From NCBI RefSeq assembly GCF_001445655.1, contig NZ_LNBE01000004.1, positions 3,192,420-3,256,419 of the forward strand: a stretch of DNA of 64,000 bases, given 5' to 3'. Shown in pieces: positions 18,175 to 26,587 of the stretch. The notes below the pieces were generated by a model. It did not search any database. It saw nothing but the letters and a program-made list of their open reading frames with translations, and was not told the DNA's origin. This DNA is from Streptomyces roseifaciens. Lineage in GTDB: Bacteria; Actinomycetota; Actinomycetes; Streptomycetales; Streptomycetaceae. Positions within the stretch are counted from its first letter, which is position 1; each line of letters opens with the position of its first letter. The position numbers and the translations under genes are program-made.

Positions 18175-18438
18175 TCAGACCGCTGCCTTCTTGAGGCGGC
18201 GGCGCTCGCGCTCGGACAGGCCGCCCCAGATGCCGAACCGTTCGTCATTGGCAAGGGCATATTCAAGGCATTCCGAGCGGACTTCGCAGGCGAGGCAGAC
18301 CTTCTTCGCCTCCCGCGTGGATCCGCCCTTCTCGGGGAAGAAGGACTCGGGATCGGTCTGAGCGCACAGCGCGCGCTCTTGCCAGCCGAGCTCCTCGTCC
18401 GCCTCCTCGACCAGCAGTTGCTGAAACAGCTCGGTCAT
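18175..18438 (-). CDS. whiB: transcriptional regulator WhiB
   Basis: 87-residue iron-sulfur protein. It matches the Streptomyces sporulation regulator WhiB along its length as I recall it: WQERALCAQTDPESFFPEKGGSTREAKKVCLACEVRSECLEYAL, with the four cluster Cys (C-X29-C-X2-C-X5-C), then the turn GIWGGLSERERRRLKKAAV. WhiB binds a [4Fe-4S] cluster, partners with WhiA and the principal sigma factor, and commits aerial hyphae to septation. ATG at 18438 has GAGGGG at good spacing. A clear promoter lies 75 bp upstream. Monocistronic. Confidence 0.97.
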   Translation of the reverse strand: MTELFQQLLVEEADEELGWQERALCAQTDPESFFPEKGGSTREAKKVCLACEVRSECLEYALANDERFGIWGGLSERERRRLKKAAV

Positions 18439-18512
18439 GTGCGCCCCTCGTCTGTCATTTACGTCCCTGTGTCTCCGCCTTCATCAAAGTACGGCAGAAC
18501 GACACGGGTGAA

Positions 18513-18542
18513 ATTACAAGTGTGCCGATCCGGGCCAGTCAA
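18513..18542 (-). promoter_or_regulatory. whiB promoter
   Basis: Minus strand -35 TTGACT (18537-18542), an 18-nt spacer, -10 TGTAAT (18513-18518). This would give a leader of about 65 nt before the whiB ATG. The word ATTACAAGT covering the -10 is repeated exactly at 18611-18619, about 98 bp upstream, and may mark a second promoter or a regulator site. Confidence 0.6.
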
Positions 18543-18818
18543 GCCGGGATCTGCTATTGGGCCCCTTATTCACTCTGCGGAACCAAAGCCAAGCAGAAAG
18601 TGTCCAAAAGATTACAAGTCCGGACAGACCCCTCTGCCGGCCACGGCCGCCCCGCCCCCCTCTGCAAGAAGAGGACGTCACGCGCGGCAATCCCGTTGCA
18701 CCGTCCGGCCGAACGATGTTTGCGGCCCCGACTGGAGCGCCACCTGTCCATGGTCACACCCCCGCAAACCTTGGAGCACCCACAGTTACCGGATGAGGTG
18801 AAACATTGCCCCCAAAAG
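18543..18818. other. upstream part of the divergent whiB / cysteine dioxygenase regulatory region
   Basis: No gene. Notable only for the second ATTACAAGT copy (18611-18619) and a run of C at 18649-18662. The density of A/T-containing words is higher than in coding DNA, as expected for a complex developmental promoter region. Confidence 0.4.
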
Positions 18819-18858
18819 GGACACGCAGTTGACACAACGTGTCCGGTCCCGTCACCGT
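18819..18858 (+). promoter_or_regulatory. promoter with inverted-repeat operator before Cys leader ORF
   Basis: A consensus -35 TTGACA (18829-18834) sits inside a perfect inverted repeat GGACACG-N12-CGTGTCC (18819-18825, 18838-18844). A weak -10 CACCGT (18853-18858) at 18-nt spacing would start transcription about at 18866, the ATG of the leader ORF, making it leaderless. The repeat would let a dimeric regulator occlude the -35. Confidence 0.5.
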
Positions 18859-18865
18859 GGTGGGC

Positions 18866-18952
18866 ATGCCAGTGAACGCCGCCCTCAGCCTGACCCGTGA
18901 CTACGGGTCCCGCTGCGCCGTGCAGGCTCGCTGTCGCTGTTCCAGCTGTTGA
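18866..18952 (+). CDS. putative cysteine-sensing leader peptide, 28 aa
   Basis: Short frame starting ATG CCA GTG, encoding MPVNAALSLTR..., then a Cys-clustered end RCAVQARCRCSSC and a TGA stop. Four of the last 12 residues are Cys, three using TGT, a minor codon in high-GC Streptomyces. It begins about where the promoter would initiate and lies 176 nt upstream of a cysteine dioxygenase gene. Actinobacterial leader peptides ending in Cys-containing motifs are known to regulate sulfur genes by ribosome stalling (best shown in mycobacteria). Assignment here is inference from position and codon content; too short for family recognition. Confidence 0.5.
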   Translation: MPVNAALSLTRDYGSRCAVQARCRCSSC

Positions 18953-18969
18953 TGCCCCAGAGCTCCGGC

Positions 18970-18990
18970 TGACCCCTTCTTTCCCGGGGT
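18970..18990 (+). promoter_or_regulatory. hairpin after leader peptide
   Basis: GACCCC-N9-GGGGTC (18970-18990) forms a 6-bp stem about 17 nt past the leader stop codon. It could be part of an attenuation structure whose alternative pairing depends on ribosome position. Not a strong terminator. Confidence 0.3.
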
Positions 18991-19128
18991 CCCGCACCAT
19001 CCGCCCGCGTGGCCGTCACCCCGGCCGTCCGCGGCACACCGCGCCCTCGCGCCACCCGTAGCTCCGGGCGCCCCACGCTCCGCCTGTCACCGCGCCCTCC
19101 CCCGCACCTCGCCGAGGAACCTCCGCAC

Positions 19129-19680
19129 ATGAACAGCGACGTCCAGATCGCCGGCGACCCGCTCGCCATCCCCCACCTGCTGCCGCCCGCCCCCGCCCAC
19201 CCGCGCACCGTCGCCGAGTTCGCCGGGCTGGCCCGCGCCGTCGCAGCCGACCGCGCCTCCTGGGCCCACCTGGTCCGGTACGACGCCACCACCCGCTGGT
19301 ACCACCGCCTCCGCACCGGCCCCGGCTACGAGGTCTGGCTGCTGAGCTGGGTGCCCGGCCAGGGCAGCGGGGCCCACGACCACGGCCCCTCCTCCGGAGT
19401 GCTGACCGTCCTCGAGGGGGAGCTGACCGAGATCACCGGAAGCACCGGGCCGCTCGACGGCGCACGGCAGGTGCTGCGCGCCGGAGCGCAGCGCGTCTTC
19501 GCCCCCGGATACGCTCATGAGATCGTCAACGACTCCCTCGCGCCGGCCGTGAGCCTCCACGTCTACTCGCCGGGGCTGACCGAGATGCCCATGCGCCGGC
19601 CCGCGTCGGCGGCCGGCCGTCCCGTCGCCGCACCGGCCCTCACGGCTGCCCCCGCAGGCCTGGACGCCGTACGGGGCTGA
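19129..19680 (+). CDS. cysteine dioxygenase family protein
   Basis: 183-residue cupin expected to oxidise cysteine to cysteinesulfinate with a mononuclear iron. Metal-site motifs: GAHDHGPSSGVLTVLEGELTE (HxH) and the second-motif His in FAPGYAHEIVNDS, then SLHVYSPG, which is typical of the family. ATG at 19129 follows GAGGAAC; the open frame upstream to 19009 is unlikely. It lies downstream of a Cys-rich leader ORF and upstream of fbiA (63 bp). The Ala/Pro-rich C-terminal tail (after 160) is variable. Confidence 0.88.
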   Translation: MNSDVQIAGDPLAIPHLLPPAPAHPRTVAEFAGLARAVAADRASWAHLVRYDATTRWYHRLRTGPGYEVWLLSWVPGQGSGAHDHGPSSGVLTVLEGELTEITGSTGPLDGARQVLRAGAQRVFAPGYAHEIVNDSLAPAVSLHVYSPGLTEMPMRRPASAAGRPVAAPALTAAPAGLDAVRG

Positions 19681-19743
19681 CGGCCCGCACGCCGCAGGCC
19701 ACCACCCCTCGGGAGCGGCCCCCCGCCCTGACAGACTGACCGC

Positions 19744-20715
19744 ATGCAGCGCATTGTGGTTCTGGCCGGCGGGATCGGGGGCGCCCGCTTCCTCCGTGGC
19801 CTCAAGTCAGCAGTCCCCGACGCGGACATCACCGTCATCGGCAACACCGGCGACGACATCCACCTCTTCGGGCTCAAGGTCTGCCCCGACCTCGACACCG
19901 TGATGTACACCCTCGGCGGAGGCATCCACGAGGAGCAGGGGTGGGGCCGGGCCGGCGAATCCTTCGCCGTGAAGGAGGAGTTGGCGGCGTACGGCGTCGG
20001 GCCCGAGTGGTTCGGGCTCGGCGACCGCGACTTCGCCACGCACATCGTCCGCACGCAGATGCTCGGCGCCGGCTATCCGCTGAGCGCCGTGACCGAGGCT
20101 CTGTGCGCGCGCTGGCAGCCCGGGGTGCGGCTGCTGCCGATGAGCGACGACCGGGTCGAGACGCACGTGATGGTCGACGACCCCGACGGCGAGGACGGCG
20201 CGCGCAAGGCCGTGCACTTCCAGGAGTACTGGGTGCGCCTGCGGGCCGGCGTGCCCGCGCACGCGATCGTCCCCGTGGGCGCCGAGCAGGCCAAGCCCGC
20301 GCCCGGCGTGCTGGAGGCCGTCGCCGAGGCCGACGTCATCCTCTTCCCGCCCTCCAACCCCGTCGTCAGCATCGGCACCGTCCTGGCCGTGCCCGGCATC
20401 CGCGAGGCCGTCGCCGGGGCGTCCGCGCCCGTCGTCGGCCTCTCCCCCATCGTCGGCGGCTCGCCCGTGCGCGGCATGGCCGACAAGGTGCTGGCCGCCG
20501 TCGGCGTCGAGTCCACGGCCGCGGCCGTCGCCCGGCACTACGGCTCCGGGCTGCTCGACGGCTGGCTCGTCGACACCGTCGACGCCGGTGCCGTGGCCGA
20601 GGTCGAGGCCGCGGGCATCCCGTGCCGGTCCGTGCCGCTGATGATGACGGACACGCAGGCCACGGCCGCCATGGCCGCGCAGGCGCTCGCGCTGGCCGAG
20701 GAGGTGCGGGCGTGA
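19744..20715 (+). CDS. fbiA: 2-phospho-L-lactate (phosphoenolpyruvate) transferase FbiA
   Basis: 323-residue CofD/FbiA family enzyme joining the F420 side-chain precursor to the deazaflavin Fo, producing (dehydro-)F420-0. The N-terminus [19 protein letters not shown] is the nucleotide-binding loop; [25 protein letters not shown] is the family signature. No ribosome site upstream; CAGACT 7 nt before ATG suggests a leaderless start. Its stop overlaps the fbiB GTG by 4 bp. fbiC (Fo synthase) is not in the window. Confidence 0.96.
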   Translation: MQRIVVLAGGIGGARFLRGLKSAVPDADITVIGNTGDDIHLFGLKVCPDLDTVMYTLGGGIHEEQGWGRAGESFAVKEELAAYGVGPEWFGLGDRDFATHIVRTQMLGAGYPLSAVTEALCARWQPGVRLLPMSDDRVETHVMVDDPDGEDGARKAVHFQEYWVRLRAGVPAHAIVPVGAEQAKPAPGVLEAVAEADVILFPPSNPVVSIGTVLAVPGIREAVAGASAPVVGLSPIVGGSPVRGMADKVLAAVGVESTAAAVARHYGSGLLDGWLVDTVDAGAVAEVEAAGIPCRSVPLMMTDTQATAAMAAQALALAEEVRA

Positions 20716-22058
20716 GCGCGCCGGAGCACTCCGGGGGCCGGGCCCCCGGGTACCGCGTCTGGGCCGTGCCGGGCATCCCCGAGGTGCAGGAGGGCGACGA
20801 CCTCGTCAAGCTCCTCGCCTCGGCCGTCACGGCCGAGGGCATGCCCGGGCTCGCCGACGGGGACGTGCTGCTCGTCACCTCGAAGATCGTCAGCAAGGCC
20901 GAGGGGCGGCTGCTCCTGGCCGGCGACCGCGAGGCGGCCATAGACGCCGAGACCGTACGGGTCGTCGCCCGGCGCGGGACCCTGCGGATCGTCGAGAACC
21001 GGCAGGGGCTGGTCATGGCCGCCGCCGGCGTCGACGCGTCCAACACCGCCGCCGGGACGGTCCTGCTGCTGCCCGAGGACCCCGACGCCTCCGCCCGCGC
21101 CCTGCGGGCCGGTCTGCGGGAGGCGCTCGGCGTCGACGTCGGCGTCGTCGTGACGGACACCTTCGGCCGGCCCTGGCGCAGCGGTCTGACCGACGTCGCC
21201 ATCGGCGCGGCCGGGGTGCGGGTGCTGGACGACCTGCGGGGCGGTGTGGACGCGCACGGCAATCCGCTGAGCGCGACCGTCGTCGCCACGGCCGACGAGC
21301 TGGCCGCCGCCGGGGACCTCGTCAAAGGGAAGACCGCGGGGCTGCCGGTCGCCGTGGTGCGCGGGCTGCCCCACGTGGTGGGCGAGGGCGAGGACGGCGA
21401 CTCCGGGGCGCGCGCTCTGGTGCGTTCCGCCGCCGAGGACATGTTCCGGCTCGGGACGTCCGAAGCGGTGCGGGAAGCCGTGACGCTGCGGCGGACCGTG
21501 CGCGAGTTCACCGGCGAGCCCGTGGACGGCGCCGCCGTGCGCCGGGCCGTCGCCGCCGCCGTCACCGCGCCCGCCCCGCATCACACGACGCCCTGGCGGT
21601 TCGTCCTGCTGGAGTCCGGGGAGGCGCGGGTGCGGCTGCTCGACGCCATGCGGGAGGCGTGGATCGCGGACCTGCGGGGGGACGGGTTCGGCGAGGAGAG
21701 CATCGCCAAGCGGGTGCGGCGCGGTGACGTGCTGCGGAATGCGCCGTATCTGGTGGTGCCGTGTCTGGTGACGGACGGGTCGCACACCTATCCGGATGCG
21801 CGGCGGAACGCCGCCGAGCGGGAGATGTTCGTCGTGGCGGCCGGGGCGGCCGTGCAGAACTTCCTCGTGGCGCTGGCCGGGGAGCGGCTGGGGTCGGCGT
21901 GGATCTCGTCGACGATGTTCTGCCGGGACGCGGTGCGGAAGGTGCTGGAGCTGCCGGAGGGGTGGGACCCGATGGGCGCCGTGGCCGTGGGGCACGCGGC
22001 GGCACCGCCGCGGGAACGGCCGGCGCGGGTCACGGACACGTTCATCGAGGTCCGCTAG
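20712..22058 (+). CDS. fbiB: coenzyme F420:L-glutamate ligase / dehydro-F420 reductase FbiB
   Basis: 448-residue fusion. The N-terminal half (about 15-245) is the GTP-dependent gamma-glutamyl ligase ([35 protein letters not shown]). The C-terminal half (about 255-448) is an FMN nitroreductase-fold domain ([38 protein letters not shown]). In actinobacteria FbiB adds the polyglutamate tail and reduces dehydro-F420-0. GTG start overlaps the fbiA stop (GTGA). Eleven bp separate it from the convergent glycosylase gene. Confidence 0.96.
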   Translation: MSAPEHSGGRAPGYRVWAVPGIPEVQEGDDLVKLLASAVTAEGMPGLADGDVLLVTSKIVSKAEGRLLLAGDREAAIDAETVRVVARRGTLRIVENRQGLVMAAAGVDASNTAAGTVLLLPEDPDASARALRAGLREALGVDVGVVVTDTFGRPWRSGLTDVAIGAAGVRVLDDLRGGVDAHGNPLSATVVATADELAAAGDLVKGKTAGLPVAVVRGLPHVVGEGEDGDSGARALVRSAAEDMFRLGTSEAVREAVTLRRTVREFTGEPVDGAAVRRAVAAAVTAPAPHHTTPWRFVLLESGEARVRLLDAMREAWIADLRGDGFGEESIAKRVRRGDVLRNAPYLVVPCLVTDGSHTYPDARRNAAEREMFVVAAGAAVQNFLVALAGERLGSAWISSTMFCRDAVRKVLELPEGWDPMGAVAVGHAAAPPRERPARVTDTFIEVR

Positions 22059-22069
22059 CGCCGCGGGGG

Positions 22070-22972
22070 CTACAGCGCCCTGATGTCGTTCACCGAGAAG
22101 CGGGGCGCCCTTCTCGGGGGTCTCGTGCCCGTCAGGAGGATCAGGCGGCACGCCCGGTGCCGCTGGCCCTCGTACGGGCTCAGGAGGCCGAGCATGGCCT
22201 CGTCGTCCGTGCCCCTGGCGCCGGTGAGGGCGTAGCCGATGATCTTCGGGAGGTGCAGGTCGCCGACCGTGACGGCGTCGGGGGAGCCGTTGCTGCGCTG
22301 GAGCGTCTCGGCCGCCGTCCACGGGCCGATGCCCGGGACCGCCTGAAGGCGTCGCGACGCCTGTGCGTCGTCCATGGCGGCCGCCTCCTCCAGGCGCGCC
22401 GCCACCCGGGCCGCCCGGACGATCGTCGCCGAGCGCTTGCCGTCCACGCCCGCCTTGTGCCAGTCCCAGGACGGGATCATCGCCCAGCCGCGCGCGCTCG
22501 GCATGACCCGCATCCGCGGGGCCGGGCCCGGGGCCGGTTCGCCGTGCTGCTGCAGGAGGAGCCGCCAGGCCCGGTACGCCTCGTCGCTGGTGACCTTCTG
22601 TTCGAGGACGGACGGGATCAGCGATTCGAGGACCAGGCCCGTGCGGGCCAGCCTGAGGCCGGGGTGGCGGCGGTGCGCCTCGTGGACCAGGTGGTGGCGG
22701 GGGGCGAACGCCGCCGGGTCGTCCTCGGCGCCCAGGAGGGCGGGGAGCGTCTCCAGGAGCCAGACCGCGCCCGGCCCCCACGCCTCCGCGTGGATGCGTC
22801 CGCCCCGGTCGGTCACGTGGAGCGTGCCGGGGCCCTCCGGGGTGCGGGTCGCCCGCCACACCGAGCCGTCCGGCCCCGTCCTGAACGCCGGGTCGCCCGG
22901 GCCCCGCGCCAGGACGCCCAGCGTGCGGCCCAGGTCGTACGGGCCCGGTGGGATCCAGGTGCGGGTGGTCAT
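22070..22972 (-). CDS. DNA-3-methyladenine glycosylase-type HhH-GPD protein
   Basis: 300-residue base-excision repair glycosylase of the AlkA/HhH-GPD superfamily, expected to remove alkylated purines. The helix-hairpin-helix is LQAVPGIGPWTAAETL (about 225-240), followed 15-20 residues later by the catalytic Asp region PDAVTVGDLHLPK. The N-terminal beta domain is less conserved. ATG start at 22972. Convergent with fbiB, with no obvious functional link. Confidence 0.9.
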   Translation of the reverse strand: MTTRTWIPPGPYDLGRTLGVLARGPGDPAFRTGPDGSVWRATRTPEGPGTLHVTDRGGRIHAEAWGPGAVWLLETLPALLGAEDDPAAFAPRHHLVHEAHRRHPGLRLARTGLVLESLIPSVLEQKVTSDEAYRAWRLLLQQHGEPAPGPAPRMRVMPSARGWAMIPSWDWHKAGVDGKRSATIVRAARVAARLEEAAAMDDAQASRRLQAVPGIGPWTAAETLQRSNGSPDAVTVGDLHLPKIIGYALTGARGTDDEAMLGLLSPYEGQRHRACRLILLTGTRPPRRAPRFSVNDIRAL

Positions 22973-23033
22973 CCTGCCAGGGTACGTCCAGCCGTTCGCC
23001 CGCTTATGCCGGATTCATCCGGCTCCTGCGCCC

Positions 23034-24116
23034 CTACTGGTCCGACGAGAACCTGATCGTCGACGCCGGGATCTCCGCCTCGCACCAGACGCGGGCCCCT
23101 GCCCGCAGCTCGTTGTCCGGCCCGATGCAGGCCATGTCCCCGATCACCGCGCCGTCCAGCACCGTGCGCGCCCCGATGCGCGCCCCTGCGCCCACCAGCG
23201 AGTCCCGGACCTGGGCGCCCGCCTCGATGACCGCGCCGTCCAGCACCGTGCTGCCGTCGACCCGGGCGCCCGGCTCCACGCGCGCGCCGGCGCCGATGAC
23301 CGTGCCGCCGGTGAGCTTGGCGTCCGGGGCGACCTCGGCGGTGTCCAGGACCAGCCGGTCGCCGCAGCGGCCGGGGACCGCGGGGGACGGCGCCCGGCCC
23401 AGGACCAGGTCGGCCGAGCCCCGGACGAAGGCCTGCGGCGTGCCCAGGTCCAGCCAGTACGTGGAGTCGACCATGCCCTGCAGGTGCGCGCCGGAGGCGA
23501 GGAGGCCGGGGAAGGTCTCCCGCTCCACCGAGACCGGCCGCCCCGCGGGGATCGTGTCGATGACCGCCCGGTTGAAGACGTACGCGCCGGCGTTGATCTG
23601 GTCGGTGACGATCTCCTCCGGCGTCTGCGGCTTCTCCAGGAAGGCCGTCACCCGCCCCGTCTCGTCCGTCGGGACCAGGCCGAAGGCCCTCGGGTCCTCG
23701 ACGCGGGTCAGGTGCAGGGAGACGTCCGCGCCGGTGGTGCGGTGGGTCGACACCAGGGCCTCGATGTCCAGGCCCGTGAGGATGTCGCCGTTGAAGATCA
23801 GGACGGGCTCGTCCGGGGCGGAGTGGAGCTTGGAGGCGACGTTGCGGATGGCGCCGCCGGTGCCGAGCGGTTCCTCCTCGGTGACGTACTCCAGGTGCAG
23901 GCCGAGGTCCGATCCGTCGCCGAAGTACGGCTCGAAGACCTCCGCCAGGTAGGACGTGGCGAGCACGATGTGCTCCACGCCCGCCGCGCGGGCCCGGGCC
24001 AGCTGGTGCGTCAGAAAGGGGACGCCCGCTGCGGGGACCATGGGTTTGGGCGTGTTCATCGTGAGCGGGCGCAGCCGGGTTCCCTTGCCGCCGACCAGGA
24101 GGATGGCTTCTGTCAC
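23034..24116 (-). CDS. sugar-1-phosphate nucleotidyltransferase (GDP-mannose pyrophosphorylase type)
   Basis: 360 residues. The N-terminal Rossmann-like NTP_transferase domain has the signature LVGGKGTRLRPLTMNTPKPMVP and Mg-binding FNGDILTG (about 105-112). The C-terminal left-handed beta-helix hexapeptide repeats begin about 265 (GTVIGAGARVEPGARVDGS...). This layout is that of actinobacterial mannose-1-phosphate guanylyltransferases; glucose-1-phosphate thymidylyl/uridylyl specificity cannot be excluded. Context with manA/manB favours GDP-mannose. GTG start; same strand and 81 bp downstream of the amidase gene. Confidence 0.9.
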   Translation of the reverse strand: MTEAILLVGGKGTRLRPLTMNTPKPMVPAAGVPFLTHQLARARAAGVEHIVLATSYLAEVFEPYFGDGSDLGLHLEYVTEEEPLGTGGAIRNVASKLHSAPDEPVLIFNGDILTGLDIEALVSTHRTTGADVSLHLTRVEDPRAFGLVPTDETGRVTAFLEKPQTPEEIVTDQINAGAYVFNRAVIDTIPAGRPVSVERETFPGLLASGAHLQGMVDSTYWLDLGTPQAFVRGSADLVLGRAPSPAVPGRCGDRLVLDTAEVAPDAKLTGGTVIGAGARVEPGARVDGSTVLDGAVIEAGAQVRDSLVGAGARIGARTVLDGAVIGDMACIGPDNELRAGARVWCEAEIPASTIRFSSDQ

Positions 24117-24197
24117 CTTGTCGTCTCTGCTTCCTGCTGGGGCCGGGCCGTGATCGGCGGCCAGTGTATGCAGACCGGAGGGTGCCCCCGCGCCAGG

Positions 24198-25625
24198 TCA
24201 GCGGCCCTGGAGGCGGGCCGCGACGGAGCGGGCGGTGCCGAGCTTGCCGTAGAGGCGGGCGCCGGGGCACTCCGTGGCGAAGCCGTCGCGGTGCCCGGAG
24301 ATGGCCTTGAGCTTGACCTTGGTCCCCTTTTTGAAGAGATTTCCGCCTCCGGACACCAGGCTCGCCGTGCCGGCCGGGTTGGCGCCGAACAGCCCGAGCT
24401 TCCAAGCGGTGAGGTCCGCCACCGCATCGACCGCCGCGGTGGACGGATTGGTGGTTCCGTACGTTCCGAGAACGGCGATGCCCATGCTGCTGCTGTTGAA
24501 ACCGAGGGTGTGCGCGCCCTTGACGGGTCTGGCCACGCCTCCCGCGCGGCCCTCGTAGATGGTGCCGCACTTGTCGATGAGGAAGTTGTAGCCCAGGTCC
24601 CGCCAGCCGCTGCTCACAACGTGGTAGCGGTAGATACCGCGGATGACGGACGCGGACTGTGAGCAGGAGTAGCGGTTGCCGGATGCCGTGTGGTGGACGA
24701 AGGCCGCGCGGACGGTCCCGGTGTAGGCGAAGCCGGACTCGCGCAGGGACTCGTCGGCGGCCCAGCCGGCCCGGGTGACGATGCGCGGGCGCGGGCCGAC
24801 GTAGCGCCCGTCGACGCCGCCGTCGTCGACGCTGCTGCCGGGACGGCCGTAGTCCTCCGGGTCGTAGCCGTCACCGCCGCCCTGCTCCCCGCCGGACTCC
24901 TCGTCGTCCACCTGCAGCTCGCCCGTGCCGGTGTACTCGATGTCGCCCTCGGACTCCGGCTTGCCGAGCGCGGGGATCTCGGTGGCGCCGAGGGGCGCGA
25001 GCGGGACGTTGGCGGCGGAGGCGGCGAGCTCGTTCTCGCTGGGGACGGGGGGCGCGGCGGAGCGGGTGCGGTCGGCGCCGGGGTCGACGAGTTCCAGGCG
25101 CAGCCCGGAGGGTAGGGCTCCGGCCGGGGTCCGGCCGGTCGTGGCCGTCGCGGCCTCGGGGCGGACGCGGACCTGGATGGCGTCGGAGGCGCCGACCCAC
25201 AGGGGCGCGGTGGATCCGCGCAGCCGCCCTGCGCGGCCCTCGGCCGAGTCGCTGTCGGGGCGGTCGTCGTCGTGGGTCGAGATCTCCTGCCAGCCGGCCC
25301 AGTCCCGGCTGCCGACGGGGCGGGTGCGCACCTGGGCGTGGCCGCGGAGTTCGGCCGCGGCGTCGTCCCAGACGATGCCGACCAGCGAGAAGGGCTTGAC
25401 CTCCAGCTGGGGCAGGCCCTGCTCCGAGGTGGGCTCGGGGCCCGCCGTGCGGCTCCTGCCGTGCAGCGGGACCAGCGGCAGCGACTGGGTGCTGCCGGGC
25501 ACGGAGCGCGAGGTGAGGCCCGGGTCGTGGGTGGACTGCGAGGCGGAGGAGGGGGCGGCGAGGAAGGGCAGGGTGAGGGCGGCGGCGCAGGCGGTCACGG
25601 TCGTCGAGACAAGGATTCCACGCAT
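24198..25625 (-). CDS. secreted N-acetylmuramoyl-L-alanine amidase (PGRP type)
   Basis: 475 residues. Signal peptide 1-29 (VSTTVTACAAALTLPFLAAPSSAS), then a beta-rich Asp/Gly-rich region. The C-terminal peptidoglycan-recognition amidase domain has zinc and catalytic elements FVHHTASGNRYSC, GYNFLIDKCGTIYEGRAGG, ISGHRD and ECPG. It should cut the MurNAc-L-Ala bond outside the cell. ATG at 25625 is chosen because the promoter -10 (TACCTA on the plus strand, 25643-25648) overlaps the alternative upstream ATG; the transcript leader would then be about 10 nt with no ribosome site. Confidence 0.92.
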   Translation of the reverse strand: MRGILVSTTVTACAAALTLPFLAAPSSASQSTHDPGLTSRSVPGSTQSLPLVPLHGRSRTAGPEPTSEQGLPQLEVKPFSLVGIVWDDAAAELRGHAQVRTRPVGSRDWAGWQEISTHDDDRPDSDSAEGRAGRLRGSTAPLWVGASDAIQVRVRPEAATATTGRTPAGALPSGLRLELVDPGADRTRSAAPPVPSENELAASAANVPLAPLGATEIPALGKPESEGDIEYTGTGELQVDDEESGGEQGGGDGYDPEDYGRPGSSVDDGGVDGRYVGPRPRIVTRAGWAADESLRESGFAYTGTVRAAFVHHTASGNRYSCSQSASVIRGIYRYHVVSSGWRDLGYNFLIDKCGTIYEGRAGGVARPVKGAHTLGFNSSSMGIAVLGTYGTTNPSTAAVDAVADLTAWKLGLFGANPAGTASLVSGGGNLFKKGTKVKLKAISGHRDGFATECPGARLYGKLGTARSVAARLQGR

Positions 25626-25642
25626 ACCGAAAATCTTGGGCA

Positions 25643-25670
25643 TACCTATATAAATCTGTCCATTCGTCAA
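25643..25670 (-). promoter_or_regulatory. amidase promoter
   Basis: Minus-strand -35 TTGACG (25665-25670), a 16-nt spacer, -10 TAGGTA (25643-25648), in an AT-rich patch. Its position rules out translation from the upstream ATG at 25643. Confidence 0.55.
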
Positions 25671-25716
25671 GTGGCCCACGGGTTCTCCCCGTACCCCTTC
25701 GGCGTCATCCTTCCGA

Positions 25717-25746
25717 CTGACCCGCACGCGCCCCGCCGCGTACGCT
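25717..25746 (+). promoter_or_regulatory. promoter of leaderless TIGR03089 gene
   Basis: CTGACC (25717-25722), 18 nt, TACGCT (25741-25746), with the ATG 8 nt after the -10. Transcription should begin at or next to the start codon; no ribosome site is present. Confidence 0.5.
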
Positions 25747-25753
25747 GGCGCCG

Positions 25754-26506
25754 ATGAACGCCACCGATCGCACCCCCGCCGACCTGCTGCGATCCGCGCT
25801 CGCCGCGGATCCGTCCCGCCCGCTCGTGACCTTCTACGACGACGCCACCGGCGAGCGCGTGGAATTGTCCGTGGCCACCTTCGCCAATTGGGTGGCGAAG
25901 ACCGCCAATCTCCTCCAGGGCGATCTCAACGCCGAGCCGGGCGACCGGCTCGCCCTGCTGCTGCCCGCCCACTGGCAGACGGCCGTGTGGCTGCTGGCCT
26001 GCTCGTCCGTCGGCGTGCTGGCCGACGTCGGCGGCGATCCGGCCGCCGCGGACCTCGTCGTCAGCGGGCCCGACACGCTGGAGGAGGCGCGTGCGTGCTC
26101 GGGCGAGCGTGTGGCGCTGGCCCTGCGCCCCCTGGGCGGCCGGTTCCCCCAGCCGCCCGCGGGCTTCACCGACTACGCCGTCGAGGTGCCCGCCCAGGGC
26201 GACCGCTTCGCCCCGTACGCCCCGGTCGACCCCGACGCCCCGGCGCTCGCCGTGGACGGGCTTGAGCTGACCGGCGCCCAGCTCGTGGAGCGGGCCCGCA
26301 CGGACGCCCACCAGCACGGGCTCGGCGCGGGCTCGCGCATGCTCTCCGGGCTGCCCTACGGCTCCTGGGACGGGCTGTCCGCCGGGCTGTTCGCCCCGCT
26401 CGCCTCAGGCGGCTCGGTGGTGCTCTGCCGCCACCTCGACCGGCTCTCCGGCGGCGGCCTCGACAAGCGCCGGGAGAGTGAGCGCGTCACCGTGACGGCC
26501 CTCTGA
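25754..26506 (+). CDS. TIGR03089 family protein
   Basis: 250-residue actinobacterial family resembling the N-terminal part of adenylate-forming (acyl-CoA synthetase-like) enzymes: SVATFANWVAKTANLLQGDLNAEPGDRLALLLPAHWQTAVWLLACSSVGVLADVGG corresponds to the start of that fold. The ATP/AMP-binding and C-terminal lid motifs (YTSGTTG, GxxxxTGD) are absent, so it is probably not a ligase. Function unknown. Its conserved position beside the LCP cluster and divergence from the amidase suggests an envelope-related role, which is inference. Confidence 0.85.
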   Translation: MNATDRTPADLLRSALAADPSRPLVTFYDDATGERVELSVATFANWVAKTANLLQGDLNAEPGDRLALLLPAHWQTAVWLLACSSVGVLADVGGDPAAADLVVSGPDTLEEARACSGERVALALRPLGGRFPQPPAGFTDYAVEVPAQGDRFAPYAPVDPDAPALAVDGLELTGAQLVERARTDAHQHGLGAGSRMLSGLPYGSWDGLSAGLFAPLASGGSVVLCRHLDRLSGGGLDKRRESERVTVTAL

Positions 26507-26587
26507 CGCTGCCGCGGCGCCGCACTCGGGCGATGATCGGTCTACGGACCGATTACGGCACCCCCCGAGGAGGGACGCAGCGCACCC

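Noticed and set aside
22070..22859. Long minus-strand frame through fbiB as a gene
   Set aside because: Frame lacks conserved sequence over fbiB; the glycosylase frame ending at 22070 and the plus-strand fbiB have clear motifs.
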